The notes beneath the pieces were generated by a model. It worked only from the letters and a program-made list of their open reading frames with translations, was not told the origin of the DNA and made no database searches. Shown here in pieces: positions 7,568-15,289 of a DNA stretch of 64,000 bases. Position numbers and translations under genes: made by a program. Each line of letters opens with the position of its first letter. Position 1 is the first letter of the stretch. Source of the stretch: Castellaniella ginsengisoli (lineage in GTDB: Bacteria; Pseudomonadota; Gammaproteobacteria; Burkholderiales; Burkholderiaceae_B); NCBI RefSeq assembly GCF_039523235.1, contig NZ_BAAAEX010000003.1, one strand, 5' to 3'.

Positions 7568-8827
7568 TCAGGCGGCGCCCCGGGCCAGGAAATCGGCCAG
7601 CAGGCCGGCCACGACCCGGGTGGCGCCGCGCAAGTCCTCCAGCATAACGTGTTCATCGGCCTGCTTGGCGCGCGATTCCATGACGGTGCGCGGGCCAGCG
7701 CCGTACATGACGGTGGGCACGCCATGCTCGGCGTACAGTCGCGCATCGGCATACAGGGGCGTGCCCACGGCCGGGATGTCTTCGCCGAATACCGCGCGGG
7801 CATGCGCCTGGAGACTGGCCGTCAGTTTCTCATGCCCAGGCAGCGGCCGCAGGGCGCGCGCCAGCAGGATGCGCCGGATATCGACGGAGATCCCCGGCAG
7901 GCCGTCCACGGCGGCCGCGACGAAGGCCCGCACCTCGGCCTCGACGGCTGCAGGGTCTTCCTCCGGGATCAGGCGGCGGTCCATCTTCAACACCACCCTG
8001 CCCGGCACCACATTGGTATTGGTGCCGCCGTCGATGCGGCCCACGATCATGGTCGGATGAGTAATGCCGGCGATCCCCGACTCGATGCCGTCGAGCGCAT
8101 CGGCCCTGCGATAGATCTCATCCAGGATGCGGCTGGCCGCCCTGAGCGCGTCATGCCCGGTCTTGGGCGCCGAGCCATGCGTGGCCTGGCCGTTGACGAT
8201 GAGCTCGAACTGCAGGCAACCGTTGTGCGCCGTGACCACGGCGTAGCTGAAGCCGGCGCAGACCGCGAAGTCCGGCTTCGTCAGGCCGCGTTCCAGCAGC
8301 CAGCCCGGGCCCTTGAGGCCGCCGAATTCCTCATCGTAGGTGAAATGCAGTTCGACGGCGCCCCGCAGGGGAGCGCCGCTGGCCTCCAGCGCGCGCACGG
8401 CATGCAGATAGGTCGTGAAATCGCTCTTGGACACGGCCGAGGCGCGGCCATAGAGGCGCCCGTCGGCGATTTCTCCGCCATAAGGATCGCGGCTCCAGCC
8501 GTCGCCCGGCGGCACCACGTCGCCATGTGCGTTGAGCGCCAGCACGGGGCCGTCCGCGCCATAGCGGCGGCGCACGATCAGATTGGTGATGCTGCGCATT
8601 CCGTAGGCCTGCACTTCCGCTTCCGGTACGGCGTGGCGCTCGACCTCCCAACCCCAGCTTTCGAGAAGGGCGGCCACGATCTCGGCGTGCGGCGCGTTGT
8701 CGCCCGGCGGCGTGTCGGTGGGCACGGCGACCAGGCGCTGCAACAGCGCCACCTGTTCGTCGAAGTGGTCGTCCACCCAGGCATGCAGGGCGGCGTACAA
8801 AGCGGAAGAGGAGGCGGACCGGGGCAT
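7568..8827 (-). CDS. M20-family metallohydrolase (ArgE/DapE/CPG2 type)
   Basis: Zinc amidohydrolase or peptidase of 419 residues. Visible ligands and catalytic residues are AHGDVVPPGDGW (His-x-Asp), TYDEEFGG (paired Glu, one catalytic), YADARLY (Asp) and QADEHV (final His). The dimerisation domain carries NGQATHGSAPKTG. The ATG is 2 nt beyond the alc stop, so translation is probably coupled to allantoicase. The sequence resembles ArgE/DapE-like acylases rather than the allantoate amidohydrolase subgroup. Because no ureidoglycolate lyase or amidohydrolase is visible nearby, it is a candidate for that step, which is inference only. The larger open frame upstream is a shadow of alc. Confidence 0.87.
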   Translation of the reverse strand: MPRSASSSALYAALHAWVDDHFDEQVALLQRLVAVPTDTPPGDNAPHAEIVAALLESWGWEVERHAVPEAEVQAYGMRSITNLIVRRRYGADGPVLALNAHGDVVPPGDGWSRDPYGGEIADGRLYGRASAVSKSDFTTYLHAVRALEASGAPLRGAVELHFTYDEEFGGLKGPGWLLERGLTKPDFAVCAGFSYAVVTAHNGCLQFELIVNGQATHGSAPKTGHDALRAASRILDEIYRRADALDGIESGIAGITHPTMIVGRIDGGTNTNVVPGRVVLKMDRRLIPEEDPAAVEAEVRAFVAAAVDGLPGISVDIRRILLARALRPLPGHEKLTASLQAHARAVFGEDIPAVGTPLYADARLYAEHGVPTVMYGAGPRTVMESRAKQADEHVMLEDLRGATRVVAGLLADFLARGAA

Positions 8828-8829
8828 CG

Positions 8830-9870
8830 TCAACGCGCCAGGCGCCCCCAGATGCGCACACGGCTGATGCCGCCGTCGGGGAACATATTGACGCGCACGT
8901 GCGAGACCGGGCCCACCGGCCGGATGGACGCGCCTTCGAAGAAATGCTGCTTGTCCATTTCGGTCTTCTGCTCGCCCAGCAATTCGGGCCAGAACATGGC
9001 CTGGGTCACCAGGGACTGATCGGTCGATTCGGTTACCAGGGCCCCCTGCACCGATACGCGATCGGGATAGTTGCCCTTGAAGTGCGCCGTGTCGATCTCG
9101 ATCTTCTCGACGACGACAGGATGGCCGAGTTCCAGGATCAGCCAGTCGTAGCCGGGCTCGCGGCGGCGGCGGGTTTCCCAGCCGTCGCCCATGTTGGCGC
9201 CGCGGCCCGCCTTGATCACGCTGGTGGGCATGCCGAAGTGCGCGTCGCTGTAGGCGACCACGCGCCCGCCGCTGGCCAGTCCCGACACTTCGTAGAGCGC
9301 ATCCGGGTCGCGCCGGTTCCAGTCGCAGGCCGGCTGGCCGTAGACGCGCAGGCGGGCCACCCCGCCGTCCGGAAAGATGTTCACGCGCAGGTGGGTCCAG
9401 ACACGGTCGTCGTCGATCTCGACGAAATGATGCGCATTGCCCTGCAGCGACCGGGCGGCGACGAGTTCGACCCACTCGGTGCCGGCGTCGGGATCGCCGG
9501 CGCAGAACGCGGCCTGGATGGACGCGGCGGGCGGAAAGTTGCCGGTGAAGTGGCTCGTGTTGATGTCCAGGCCCTTGATCGTGCCCGGCAGGCCGAGCTT
9601 GACGATGGCATGGTCATGGCCGCCGTTGCGGCGGCGTCGGGTTTCCCAGCCGTCCATCCACTTGCCGTGGTCGTCGAACTTGCCGACGATGAAGACGGGC
9701 TCCGCATCCTGCAGCATGCGTTGCGCCGAGGCGAAGAACTCGTCCGAGCAGGACAATACCTGGGCGCCCAGGCTTTCGCTGGCGAGATTCAGGTGGCGGG
9801 TGGCAAAGACGGGCAGATCGACCGCCGGGGCGTCGATGACGGTGCCGACAGGCAGGTTGAGAGAGGCCAT
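8830..9870 (-). CDS. alc: Allantoicase
   Basis: Hydrolyses allantoate to ureidoglycolate and urea in the cytosol. The 346-residue protein consists of two homologous beta-sandwich halves, visible as a repeat of GKWMDGWETRRRR (first half) and NMGDGWETRRRREPG (second half), each followed by LGxPxxxxxxxIxTxHFxGN (DINTSHFTGN and EIDTAHFKGN) and a terminal RVNxFPDGGxxRxRxxG motif. Length is normal for the family. Start 9870 gives the usual MASLNLP N-terminus; the frame runs on upstream without a ribosome-binding site. It lies between puuE and the M20 gene in the GntR-led operon. Confidence 0.95.
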   Translation of the reverse strand: MASLNLPVGTVIDAPAVDLPVFATRHLNLASESLGAQVLSCSDEFFASAQRMLQDAEPVFIVGKFDDHGKWMDGWETRRRRNGGHDHAIVKLGLPGTIKGLDINTSHFTGNFPPAASIQAAFCAGDPDAGTEWVELVAARSLQGNAHHFVEIDDDRVWTHLRVNIFPDGGVARLRVYGQPACDWNRRDPDALYEVSGLASGGRVVAYSDAHFGMPTSVIKAGRGANMGDGWETRRRREPGYDWLILELGHPVVVEKIEIDTAHFKGNYPDRVSVQGALVTESTDQSLVTQAMFWPELLGEQKTEMDKQHFFEGASIRPVGPVSHVRVNMFPDGGISRVRIWGRLAR

Positions 9871-9898
9871 GGGGATCAATAATTCCAGATAATAGGGA

Positions 9899-10828
9899 TC
9901 AGGCGGGCTTGTAGGGGTGTTCCTTGACCCAGTGCCGGGCAATGTCGGCGCGGGTGGCGATCCAGACACGATCATGCTTCTGGACGTGGTCCAGGAAGCG
10001 CTGCAGGCCGGCGAAGCGGCCCGGCCGTCCGATCAGGCGGCAGTGCAGGCCGACCGACATCATCTTGGGCGCGGTCTCGCCTTCGGCGTAGAGCACGTCG
10101 AAGGCATCGCGCAGATAGGTGAAGAAATGATCGGCGGTGTTAAAACCCTGCGGCGAGGCGAAGCGCATGTCGTTCGTGTCCAGGGTGTAGGGCACGATGA
10201 GCTGCGGATGAATCTTGCCGTTGCCCAGGTCCACCTCGGTCCAGAACGGCAGGTCGTCGCCGTAGTAGTCGGCGTCGTACAGAAACTGGCCTTCTTCCGC
10301 GACGATGCGCAGGGTGTTGGGGCTGTCGCGCCCGGTGTACCAGCCATCGGGATGGCGGCCCAGCAGTTTCGTGACGATCTCCACGCAACGCTGGAAATGT
10401 TCGCGCTCGATGTCCTCGGGCACGGACTGATAGTGGATCCAGCGGTAGCCGTGGCAGGCGATCTCATGGCCCAGCTCGACGAAAGCGCGCGCCACTTCGG
10501 GATTGCGCTCCAGCGCCATGCCCACGCCGAAGACCGTCAGCGGCAGGCCGCGGCGCTCGAATTCGCGCAGGATGCGCCAGACGCCCGCGCGGGAACCGTA
10601 CTCGTAGATGGACTCCATCGACAGGTGACGCTCGGGATAAGCCGCCGCGCCGATGATCTCGGACAGGAACTGCTCCGAGCCCTGATCGCCGTGCAGCACG
10701 CAATTCTCGCCGCCTTCCTCATAGTTGACGACGAACTGCACCGCCACGCGGGCCTGACCCGGCCAGTTGGCCTGTGGCGGCGTGCGGCCATAGCCGGCCA
10801 GATCGCGGGGATAGTGCTTGTCGGTCAT
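9899..10828 (-). CDS. puuE: Allantoinase PuuE (polysaccharide-deacetylase fold)
   Basis: Converts allantoin to allantoate. It is the NodB/polysaccharide-deacetylase-type allantoinase, not the cyclic amidohydrolase type. The 309 residues begin with DLAGYGRTPPQANWPG and VQFVVNYEEGGENC, and include SRAGVWRILREFERRGLP, ELGHEIACHGYRWIHY and WYTGRDSPNTLRIVAEEGQ, all typical of PuuE. A strong ribosome-binding site (AGGAG) fixes start 10828. There is no fused OHCU decarboxylase domain. It is the second gene of the leftward ureide operon, directly after the GntR regulator. Confidence 0.94.
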   Translation of the reverse strand: MTDKHYPRDLAGYGRTPPQANWPGQARVAVQFVVNYEEGGENCVLHGDQGSEQFLSEIIGAAAYPERHLSMESIYEYGSRAGVWRILREFERRGLPLTVFGVGMALERNPEVARAFVELGHEIACHGYRWIHYQSVPEDIEREHFQRCVEIVTKLLGRHPDGWYTGRDSPNTLRIVAEEGQFLYDADYYGDDLPFWTEVDLGNGKIHPQLIVPYTLDTNDMRFASPQGFNTADHFFTYLRDAFDVLYAEGETAPKMMSVGLHCRLIGRPGRFAGLQRFLDHVQKHDRVWIATRADIARHWVKEHPYKPA

Positions 10829-10851
10829 GAGGTGTCTCCTGAGGAATGAAA

Positions 10852-11628
10852 TCAGATCGAAGGGGTCAGGGCGTGGTGCCGGCGCGGGTGCCGAAGCCCG
10901 GCGCCGGTGTCCGGTACGGCATCCATCCGTTGCTCGCAGTCCTTGAGGTGGTGGTCCATGGCGTCGCGCGCGCCCGGGGCGTTGCGGCCCGCGATGCAGT
11001 CCAGGATGTCGCGGTGCTCCAGATACGAGCAGGTGCTGTCCTCGGGGGCATCCCCCAGGGCGATGATCAACGTCGTGCGGGCGCACAGGCCGGCCAGCAT
11101 TTCCGTCAGCACGTGGTTGTCCAGCAGGCGGGCAAGCTCGACGTGAAAGGCGTTGGACAAGCGCAGCCAACTGATACGGTCACCCTGCTCGAAGGCGCGC
11201 TGCTCGCGGTCCACCATTTCGCGCAGAGGCGCCAGGCGGTCGGCCACGTCGTCCAGCGCCGTCAGCATGTCGATCACGACGCCCTCCAGCGCGCGGCGCA
11301 TGGCGAACACGTCGTGCACCTCTTTGGGCGTGGCCTGCCAGACAGTGGCGCCGCGATTCGGTTCGATCGCCACGAGTTTGTCGTGCGCCAGCCGGGCCAG
11401 GGCCGCCCGCACCGTGCCGCGCGAGCAATCGAAGGCCGCGCACAGTGCGGATTCGGTCAGTTTGGCGCCCGGCAGCAGGCGGCGATCCATGGCCGCGTCG
11501 AAGATTTCCCCGTAGACACGATCCACGTCCGAGGGAGCGCCGGCCGGCAGGGGGCCGCGCAAAGTCGAGGCGCGAGGCGCCTTCAGATCCTGGGTGGCGC
11601 GGACAGGCTTCAATCGGAGCATGGCCAT
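10852..11628 (-). CDS. GntR-family (FadR subfamily) regulator of ureide genes
   Basis: Transcription factor of 258 residues. The N-terminal winged helix (about 38-105) contains DRRLLPGAKLTESALCAAFDCSRGTVRAALARL (read in pieces), the GntR HTH. The C-terminal FCD domain carries candidate metal ligands in NAFHVELARL, YLEHRDI and AMDHHLKDC. It is the first gene of the leftward operon and divergent from uraH-puuD, with two matching TTGT-N2-ACAA palindromes in the gap, so it very likely controls both operons and itself. The effector is presumably a purine catabolite. Start 11628 lacks a clear ribosome-binding site; ATG 11622 is an alternative. Confidence 0.92.
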   Translation of the reverse strand: MAMLRLKPVRATQDLKAPRASTLRGPLPAGAPSDVDRVYGEIFDAAMDRRLLPGAKLTESALCAAFDCSRGTVRAALARLAHDKLVAIEPNRGATVWQATPKEVHDVFAMRRALEGVVIDMLTALDDVADRLAPLREMVDREQRAFEQGDRISWLRLSNAFHVELARLLDNHVLTEMLAGLCARTTLIIALGDAPEDSTCSYLEHRDILDCIAGRNAPGARDAMDHHLKDCEQRMDAVPDTGAGLRHPRRHHALTPSI

Positions 11629-11661
11629 AGGTGAAAACGACAGGTTGGATTGAGGACGAAA

Positions 11662-11673
11662 ATTGTTGACAAT
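11662..11673. promoter_or_regulatory. GntR/FadR-type operator 1
   Basis: Perfect palindromic half-sites ATTGT-TG-ACAAT, matching the FadR-subfamily pattern TTGT-N2-ACAA. It overlaps the predicted -10 (AATAAT) of the leftward GntR promoter, so binding should cause autorepression. An identical copy lies 44 bp away. Confidence 0.75.
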
Positions 11674-11700
11674 TATTGTGTATCAAGACAGAATCGTCAA
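11672..11700 (-). promoter_or_regulatory. Predicted sigma-70 promoter of the GntR-puuE-alc operon
   Basis: On the minus strand, -35 TTGACG (11695-11700), a 17-bp spacer and -10 AATAAT (11672-11677) precede the GntR gene by about 45 nt. The -10 is inside operator 1. A weaker rightward promoter may use TTGACA (11666-11671) with CAGAAT (11689-11694). Confidence 0.55.
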
Positions 11701-11705
11701 CACAA

Positions 11706-11717
11706 ATTGTTGACAAT
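11706..11717. promoter_or_regulatory. GntR/FadR-type operator 2
   Basis: Exact second copy of ATTGTTGACAAT, 44 bp from the first (about four helical turns), which would allow two dimers to bind the same DNA face. It lies on the uraH side of the divergent gap. Confidence 0.72.
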
Positions 11718-11854
11718 AGTTTGTCCACGATCATCCGTACCCATCCTGCCCCGAAATCCGCCGGTTCGCCCGGCGTTTCGCGAACCGATGAATGGCTCAT
11801 CGGGTCCGGCCATACCGGGGGCCTATTGGCAGGATACTGACCGGCGTAAATCCC

Positions 11855-12208
11855 ATGGGAAAACTCTCCACCCATGTCCTGGACACCGTGCACGGTGTGC
11901 CAGCCCAGGGCGTCGCCCTTGAACTCTACCGCCTCGACGGCGATTCCCGCACCCTGCTCACGCAAACAGCCACCAATCAGGATGGCCGCTGTGACGCGCC
12001 CCTGCTCAGCGGCCCTTCGCTGACCCGGGGCGTTTACGAACTGGTCTTCCATGCCGGCGATTATTTCGCCCGCAAGGGGGTGCCGCTGCCCGAACCTCGG
12101 TTCGTCGATCAGGTGGTGCTGCGCTTCGGCGTGGCCAATCCGGACGAGAACTATCACGTCCCCCTGGTCGTGACGCCGTGGACCTGGTCCACCTATCGCG
12201 GCAGTTGA
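11855..12208 (+). CDS. uraH: 5-hydroxyisourate hydrolase (transthyretin-like)
   Basis: Hydrolyses 5-hydroxyisourate, the product of urate oxidation, to OHCU. The 117-residue protein starts with the family motif KLSTHVLDTVHG (active-site His), includes NYHVPLVVTPWTWSTY, and ends in the diagnostic C-terminal tetrapeptide YRGS. Length is normal for the family. It is the first gene of the rightward operon and is followed after 56 bp by puuD. It is divergent from the GntR regulator and presumably controlled by it. Confidence 0.95.
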   Translation: MGKLSTHVLDTVHGVPAQGVALELYRLDGDSRTLLTQTATNQDGRCDAPLLSGPSLTRGVYELVFHAGDYFARKGVPLPEPRFVDQVVLRFGVANPDENYHVPLVVTPWTWSTYRGS

Positions 12209-12264
12209 GCGCCACGCTCACTTCGGCACCCCCCTACGATCTGAGAACCCAAGAGGAGACTCTC

Positions 12265-13506
12265 ATGGAAGGCTTTTTCCTTGAGTACGGCAACCTGCTG
12301 CTGCGCTGGCTGCACGTCATCGCCGCCATCGCCTGGATCGGCGAATCCGTCTATTTCGTCATGCTCGACCTGAGCCTGCACGCCCCCAAGAGCGAACACA
12401 GCAAGAAGCTGGGCGTCTACGGCGAAATGTGGGCCGTCCACGGCGGCGGCTTCTACCACAACCAAAAATACCTGACCAACCCGGCCGAACTGCCCGACGA
12501 CCTGCACTGGTCGTTCTGGAAATCCTATACCACCTGGCTGTCGGGCTTCGGCCTGTTCATGCTGCTGTACCTGCTGCGCGCCGACATCTACCTGGTCAAT
12601 CCGGCCAGCCCCTGGGAATGGGCGCGCAACATGAATGGCACCGAAGCCGGCATCCTGGCCGTGGCCTTCCTGGTCATCGGCTACAACGTCTATTCGCGCC
12701 TGTGCCGCATCATCAGTCCCACCGTCGAGCGCGACGGCCTGCTGAGCGTGGCCGTGGGCGTGATGATGGTGGCCGTCGCCTGGCTGACCACGCAGATTTT
12801 CCCGGGCCGCGCCGCGTTCCTGATCACCGGCGCATTGATGGCAACCTGCATGTCGGCCAGCGTGTTCTTCTGGATCATTCCCGGCCAGCGCCGCATGGTC
12901 AAGGCCCTGAAGGCCGGTGAAAAGCCGAACCCGCTGGATGGCGCCCTGGGCAAGCAGCGCTCGGTGCACAACACCTACTTCACCCTGCCGGTGATCTTCC
13001 TGATGCTCAGCAACCACTACTCGTTCACCTACACGAACGAGTATGCCTGGGTCATCATGAGCCTGTTCATCTTCGCCGGCGCGGTGATCCGCCAGTATTT
13101 CGTGCTGCGCCACACCGGCAAGAACGACCTGCGCTACCCGCTGGCCGGCATCGCGATGCTGGCGCTCATCGGCTGGATTGCGGCACCGGCGCCCGCGCCG
13201 ACGGCAGCCCCCGCCACCCAGAGCAGCCAGGCCGGCGGCGCGGCCGCCCCGGCGCAAGCCGCCGTCACCCTGGACCAGGTCCATGGCATCATGGTCGCCC
13301 GCTGCACGGAGTGCCATTCGGCCAAGCCCACACAGGCGGGTTTCGCGGCCGCCCCGGCCGGGATCATGCTGGACACCAATGCGCAGACTTTGCAGCACGC
13401 CGACCAGATCAAGCAGGTCGTCGCCAGCAAGTACATGCCGCTGGCCAACCTCACGCAGATGACGGACGAGGAACGCGCCGTGATCGCCGCCTGGAACGGC
13501 AAGTAA
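12265..13506 (+). CDS. puuD: Membrane urate hydroxylase/oxidase PuuD with C-terminal cytochrome c
   Basis: Membrane-bound, cytochrome-linked enzyme that oxidises urate to 5-hydroxyisourate. The 413-residue protein has about eight hydrophobic helices (first: LLLRWLHVIAAIAWIGESVYF) and the conserved EMWAVHGGGFYHNQKYL and SVHNTYFTLPVIFLMLSNHY regions (read in pieces) of the PuuD/DUF989 family. After an Ala/Pro linker near residue 320 comes a cytochrome c domain with heme motif CTECH. A ribosome-binding site (AGAGGAG) fixes the start. The electrons probably go to the respiratory chain, so no peroxide is expected. Second gene of the uraH operon. Confidence 0.95.
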   Translation: MEGFFLEYGNLLLRWLHVIAAIAWIGESVYFVMLDLSLHAPKSEHSKKLGVYGEMWAVHGGGFYHNQKYLTNPAELPDDLHWSFWKSYTTWLSGFGLFMLLYLLRADIYLVNPASPWEWARNMNGTEAGILAVAFLVIGYNVYSRLCRIISPTVERDGLLSVAVGVMMVAVAWLTTQIFPGRAAFLITGALMATCMSASVFFWIIPGQRRMVKALKAGEKPNPLDGALGKQRSVHNTYFTLPVIFLMLSNHYSFTYTNEYAWVIMSLFIFAGAVIRQYFVLRHTGKNDLRYPLAGIAMLALIGWIAAPAPAPTAAPATQSSQAGGAAAPAQAAVTLDQVHGIMVARCTECHSAKPTQAGFAAAPAGIMLDTNAQTLQHADQIKQVVASKYMPLANLTQMTDEERAVIAAWNGK

Positions 13507-13512
13507 GCCCGA

Positions 13513-13564
13513 CGCGGGGCGGCCCGCCCGCCGCCCCGCGCCCGGCGGACGCCCTGCGCCGGGC
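13513..13564. terminator. Two adjacent GC hairpins between puuD and pilV
   Basis: Stem 1: CGCGGGGCGG / CCGCCCCGCG (13513-13522 with 13531-13540). Stem 2: GCCCGGCG / CGCCGGGC (13540-13547 with 13557-13564). They fill the short gap of convergent operons. There is no U-tract, so a bidirectional or Rho-assisted terminator is likely. Confidence 0.5.
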
Positions 13565-13567
13565 CGC

Positions 13568-14671
13568 TCAATCCTGCGGCAGGCATAGATACCCTATGGT
13601 CAGCCCCTCCGGCCCCGTCACCGAGCCGCTTTCAGCCACTGTCGCCCTGACGTAGCCCGTCGGGCACGCGCACATCCCAGTGACCGGATTCACGGTGGAG
13701 CCACCCAGGGAATCCTGGCACCCCCGCCGGCTGTTCAGCAGATAACCGCCGCCGGCAGGCCGCGCCAGCGGAACCCACGCACCCTGCCGGCAGGACAGCA
13801 GGCCCGGACCTTTCCCGAGCCGGCCCAGCGCGCCTTCCGGTGCGCAGGCATCCCCGACGCTCCAACCCTGCTCCAGATGCAGGCTGTCGCTTGCGGCCAG
13901 CCTCGTCCCGCTGCGCACCACGCCCTGGACCGTGGCGTCCCCCTGGAAGTCCGGATCGCGCGCGTCCCGTATCCGAAGATACGCGGTATCGTCCGTTCCG
14001 GCGCCAGGGCCGCCCCCATGAGCCGGGGCCATGCGTGCGGCCAACGCCACGGTGCCGGGCGCCCAATCGGCCACGTCCGCCTCGGGAACCGGGATCCGCA
14101 GCCCGGCGCCGCTGATGAAACCGGGCCGATGCGGCCAGACCACCATCCCGCGCCCGCCGGCGGCCTGCAGCCATTCCGCCACCAATGCCTCGTCCACGCC
14201 GCCGCGGGCGGTCTGCAAGGCGGGCCGGGCATGCACCAGCGCCTGAACGCGGCAATCCGGGACAGGCCCCGGGCATGCGCCCTCGCGCACCACCCGCAAC
14301 CCGAGGGTCCGGCGCAAGGGGCCTGCGGCCTGCCAGCCGCCCGCCAGCAGGCCTGCGGCGCGCAACTCGTCCCAGCGCGGCGCCCTCCAGTCGGCAAAAC
14401 CCCGCTCGGCCAAGGCATCGTCAGCCGGGGCAACCGCCAGTTCATGCGCGTGGCGCGCCAGGAATGCATCGGCCGCGTCGCGGGCGATTTCCATCCAGGC
14501 GGCCAGAGACCGGGCCTGCAACGCCCGGGAGCGCTGCGCCCATTCGCCGCCGGCCCAGACCGCCAGGACCAGGCTCAATATCGCAACGACCATGAATTCC
14601 AGCAGCAAGGCGCCTCGCTGGGCATGCCAACCGCCGCGCCCGCCGCCTCTGGCCATGCGCTCAACTGACAT
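13568..14671 (-). CDS. pilV: Type IVb pilus minor pilin / tip adhesin PilV
   Basis: PilV-type minor pilin of 367 residues. The N-terminus has a short basic leader ending QRG, then ALLLEFMVVAILSLVLAVW, a type IV prepilin helix with Glu at +5. The C-terminal third contains WSVGDACAPEG, a Gly-rich linker, LLSCRQGAWVPL, and several more cysteines (GCQD, MCACP, YLCLP), the pattern seen in R64-type PilV tips. The C-terminus is a single fixed version: there is no shufflon and no adjacent recombinase. The start at 14671 overlaps the pilS stop by 11 nt; ATG 14656 is possible. Last gene of the pilus operon, it should bind surface targets at the pilus tip. Confidence 0.82.
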   Translation of the reverse strand: MSVERMARGGGRGGWHAQRGALLLEFMVVAILSLVLAVWAGGEWAQRSRALQARSLAAWMEIARDAADAFLARHAHELAVAPADDALAERGFADWRAPRWDELRAAGLLAGGWQAAGPLRRTLGLRVVREGACPGPVPDCRVQALVHARPALQTARGGVDEALVAEWLQAAGGRGMVVWPHRPGFISGAGLRIPVPEADVADWAPGTVALAARMAPAHGGGPGAGTDDTAYLRIRDARDPDFQGDATVQGVVRSGTRLAASDSLHLEQGWSVGDACAPEGALGRLGKGPGLLSCRQGAWVPLARPAGGGYLLNSRRGCQDSLGGSTVNPVTGMCACPTGYVRATVAESGSVTGPEGLTIGYLCLPQD

Positions 14672-15245
14672 GAAAGACAAACTGATTGATATCCCCCTTG
14701 TCGCAGGCCGATTCCGCCGACAAGGCGTTGTAGGTCGTGGAGGCATCCTTGACCGTGCGAACGGCGCCGCCGGCCTCGATCGTGATGCGCCCGGCCACGC
14801 GCTGCAGCACCGAGGCGATCGAAGGGCACGCCACGTGATTCACCTGTTTGAGGCGGAGCAGAAAGGCCGCGCCGGCATCCGCCGGCTCGATCTCGACCGT
14901 ACCGCCGCCCCCGAGGCCATGCAGCACCGAACCGTCCGCCGCCAGGGTCAGGACGGTGGAATCGGCCACCATGGCCGCCAGGTTCGCGGTGCCGATCTGC
15001 TCATAAGGCGCATCGCCGGAAGTACCGGCATTGACGCGCATGTGCATGACGAAACGGGCCAATTCCTGGCCGACCTTGGGCACTTTATTTTCCATCACAT
15101 AACCGCCGATCGCCGGAATGCCGATGACCGCGATCAGCAGCACGATGGCAGTGACGATCGAAACCTCGACCAGAGAAAACCCCGCCTGCCCTGCACGGCG
15201 GCGCGCGATGCGCGAACGCCCGAATGCGGATATGGATGTGAGCAT
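14661..15245 (-). CDS. pilS: Type IVb major pilin PilS
   Basis: Prepilin of 194 residues. The basic leader (FGRSRIARRRAGQAG) ends at the cleavage Gly followed by FSLVEVSIVTAIVLLIAVIG, with Glu at +5, a class-typical pilin N-terminal helix. The C-terminal half has a cysteine pair (HVACPS and ESACDKG) that should form the pilin disulfide loop. A perfect ribosome-binding site (AAGGAGG) marks start 15245 and suggests strong translation, as expected of a major subunit. The leader must be cut by a prepilin peptidase not present in this cluster. Confidence 0.9.
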   Translation of the reverse strand: MLTSISAFGRSRIARRRAGQAGFSLVEVSIVTAIVLLIAVIGIPAIGGYVMENKVPKVGQELARFVMHMRVNAGTSGDAPYEQIGTANLAAMVADSTVLTLAADGSVLHGLGGGGTVEIEPADAGAAFLLRLKQVNHVACPSIASVLQRVAGRITIEAGGAVRTVKDASTTYNALSAESACDKGDINQFVFHVS

Positions 15246-15289
15246 GAAGCCTCCTTTGCCGGATGGCCGGCGCGTGAATGGACCGGCTC

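Noticed and set aside
13568..14671. A shufflon at the pilV 3' end
   Set aside because: No inverted sfx-like repeats, no alternative ends and no recombinase gene are visible downstream; puuD follows directly.
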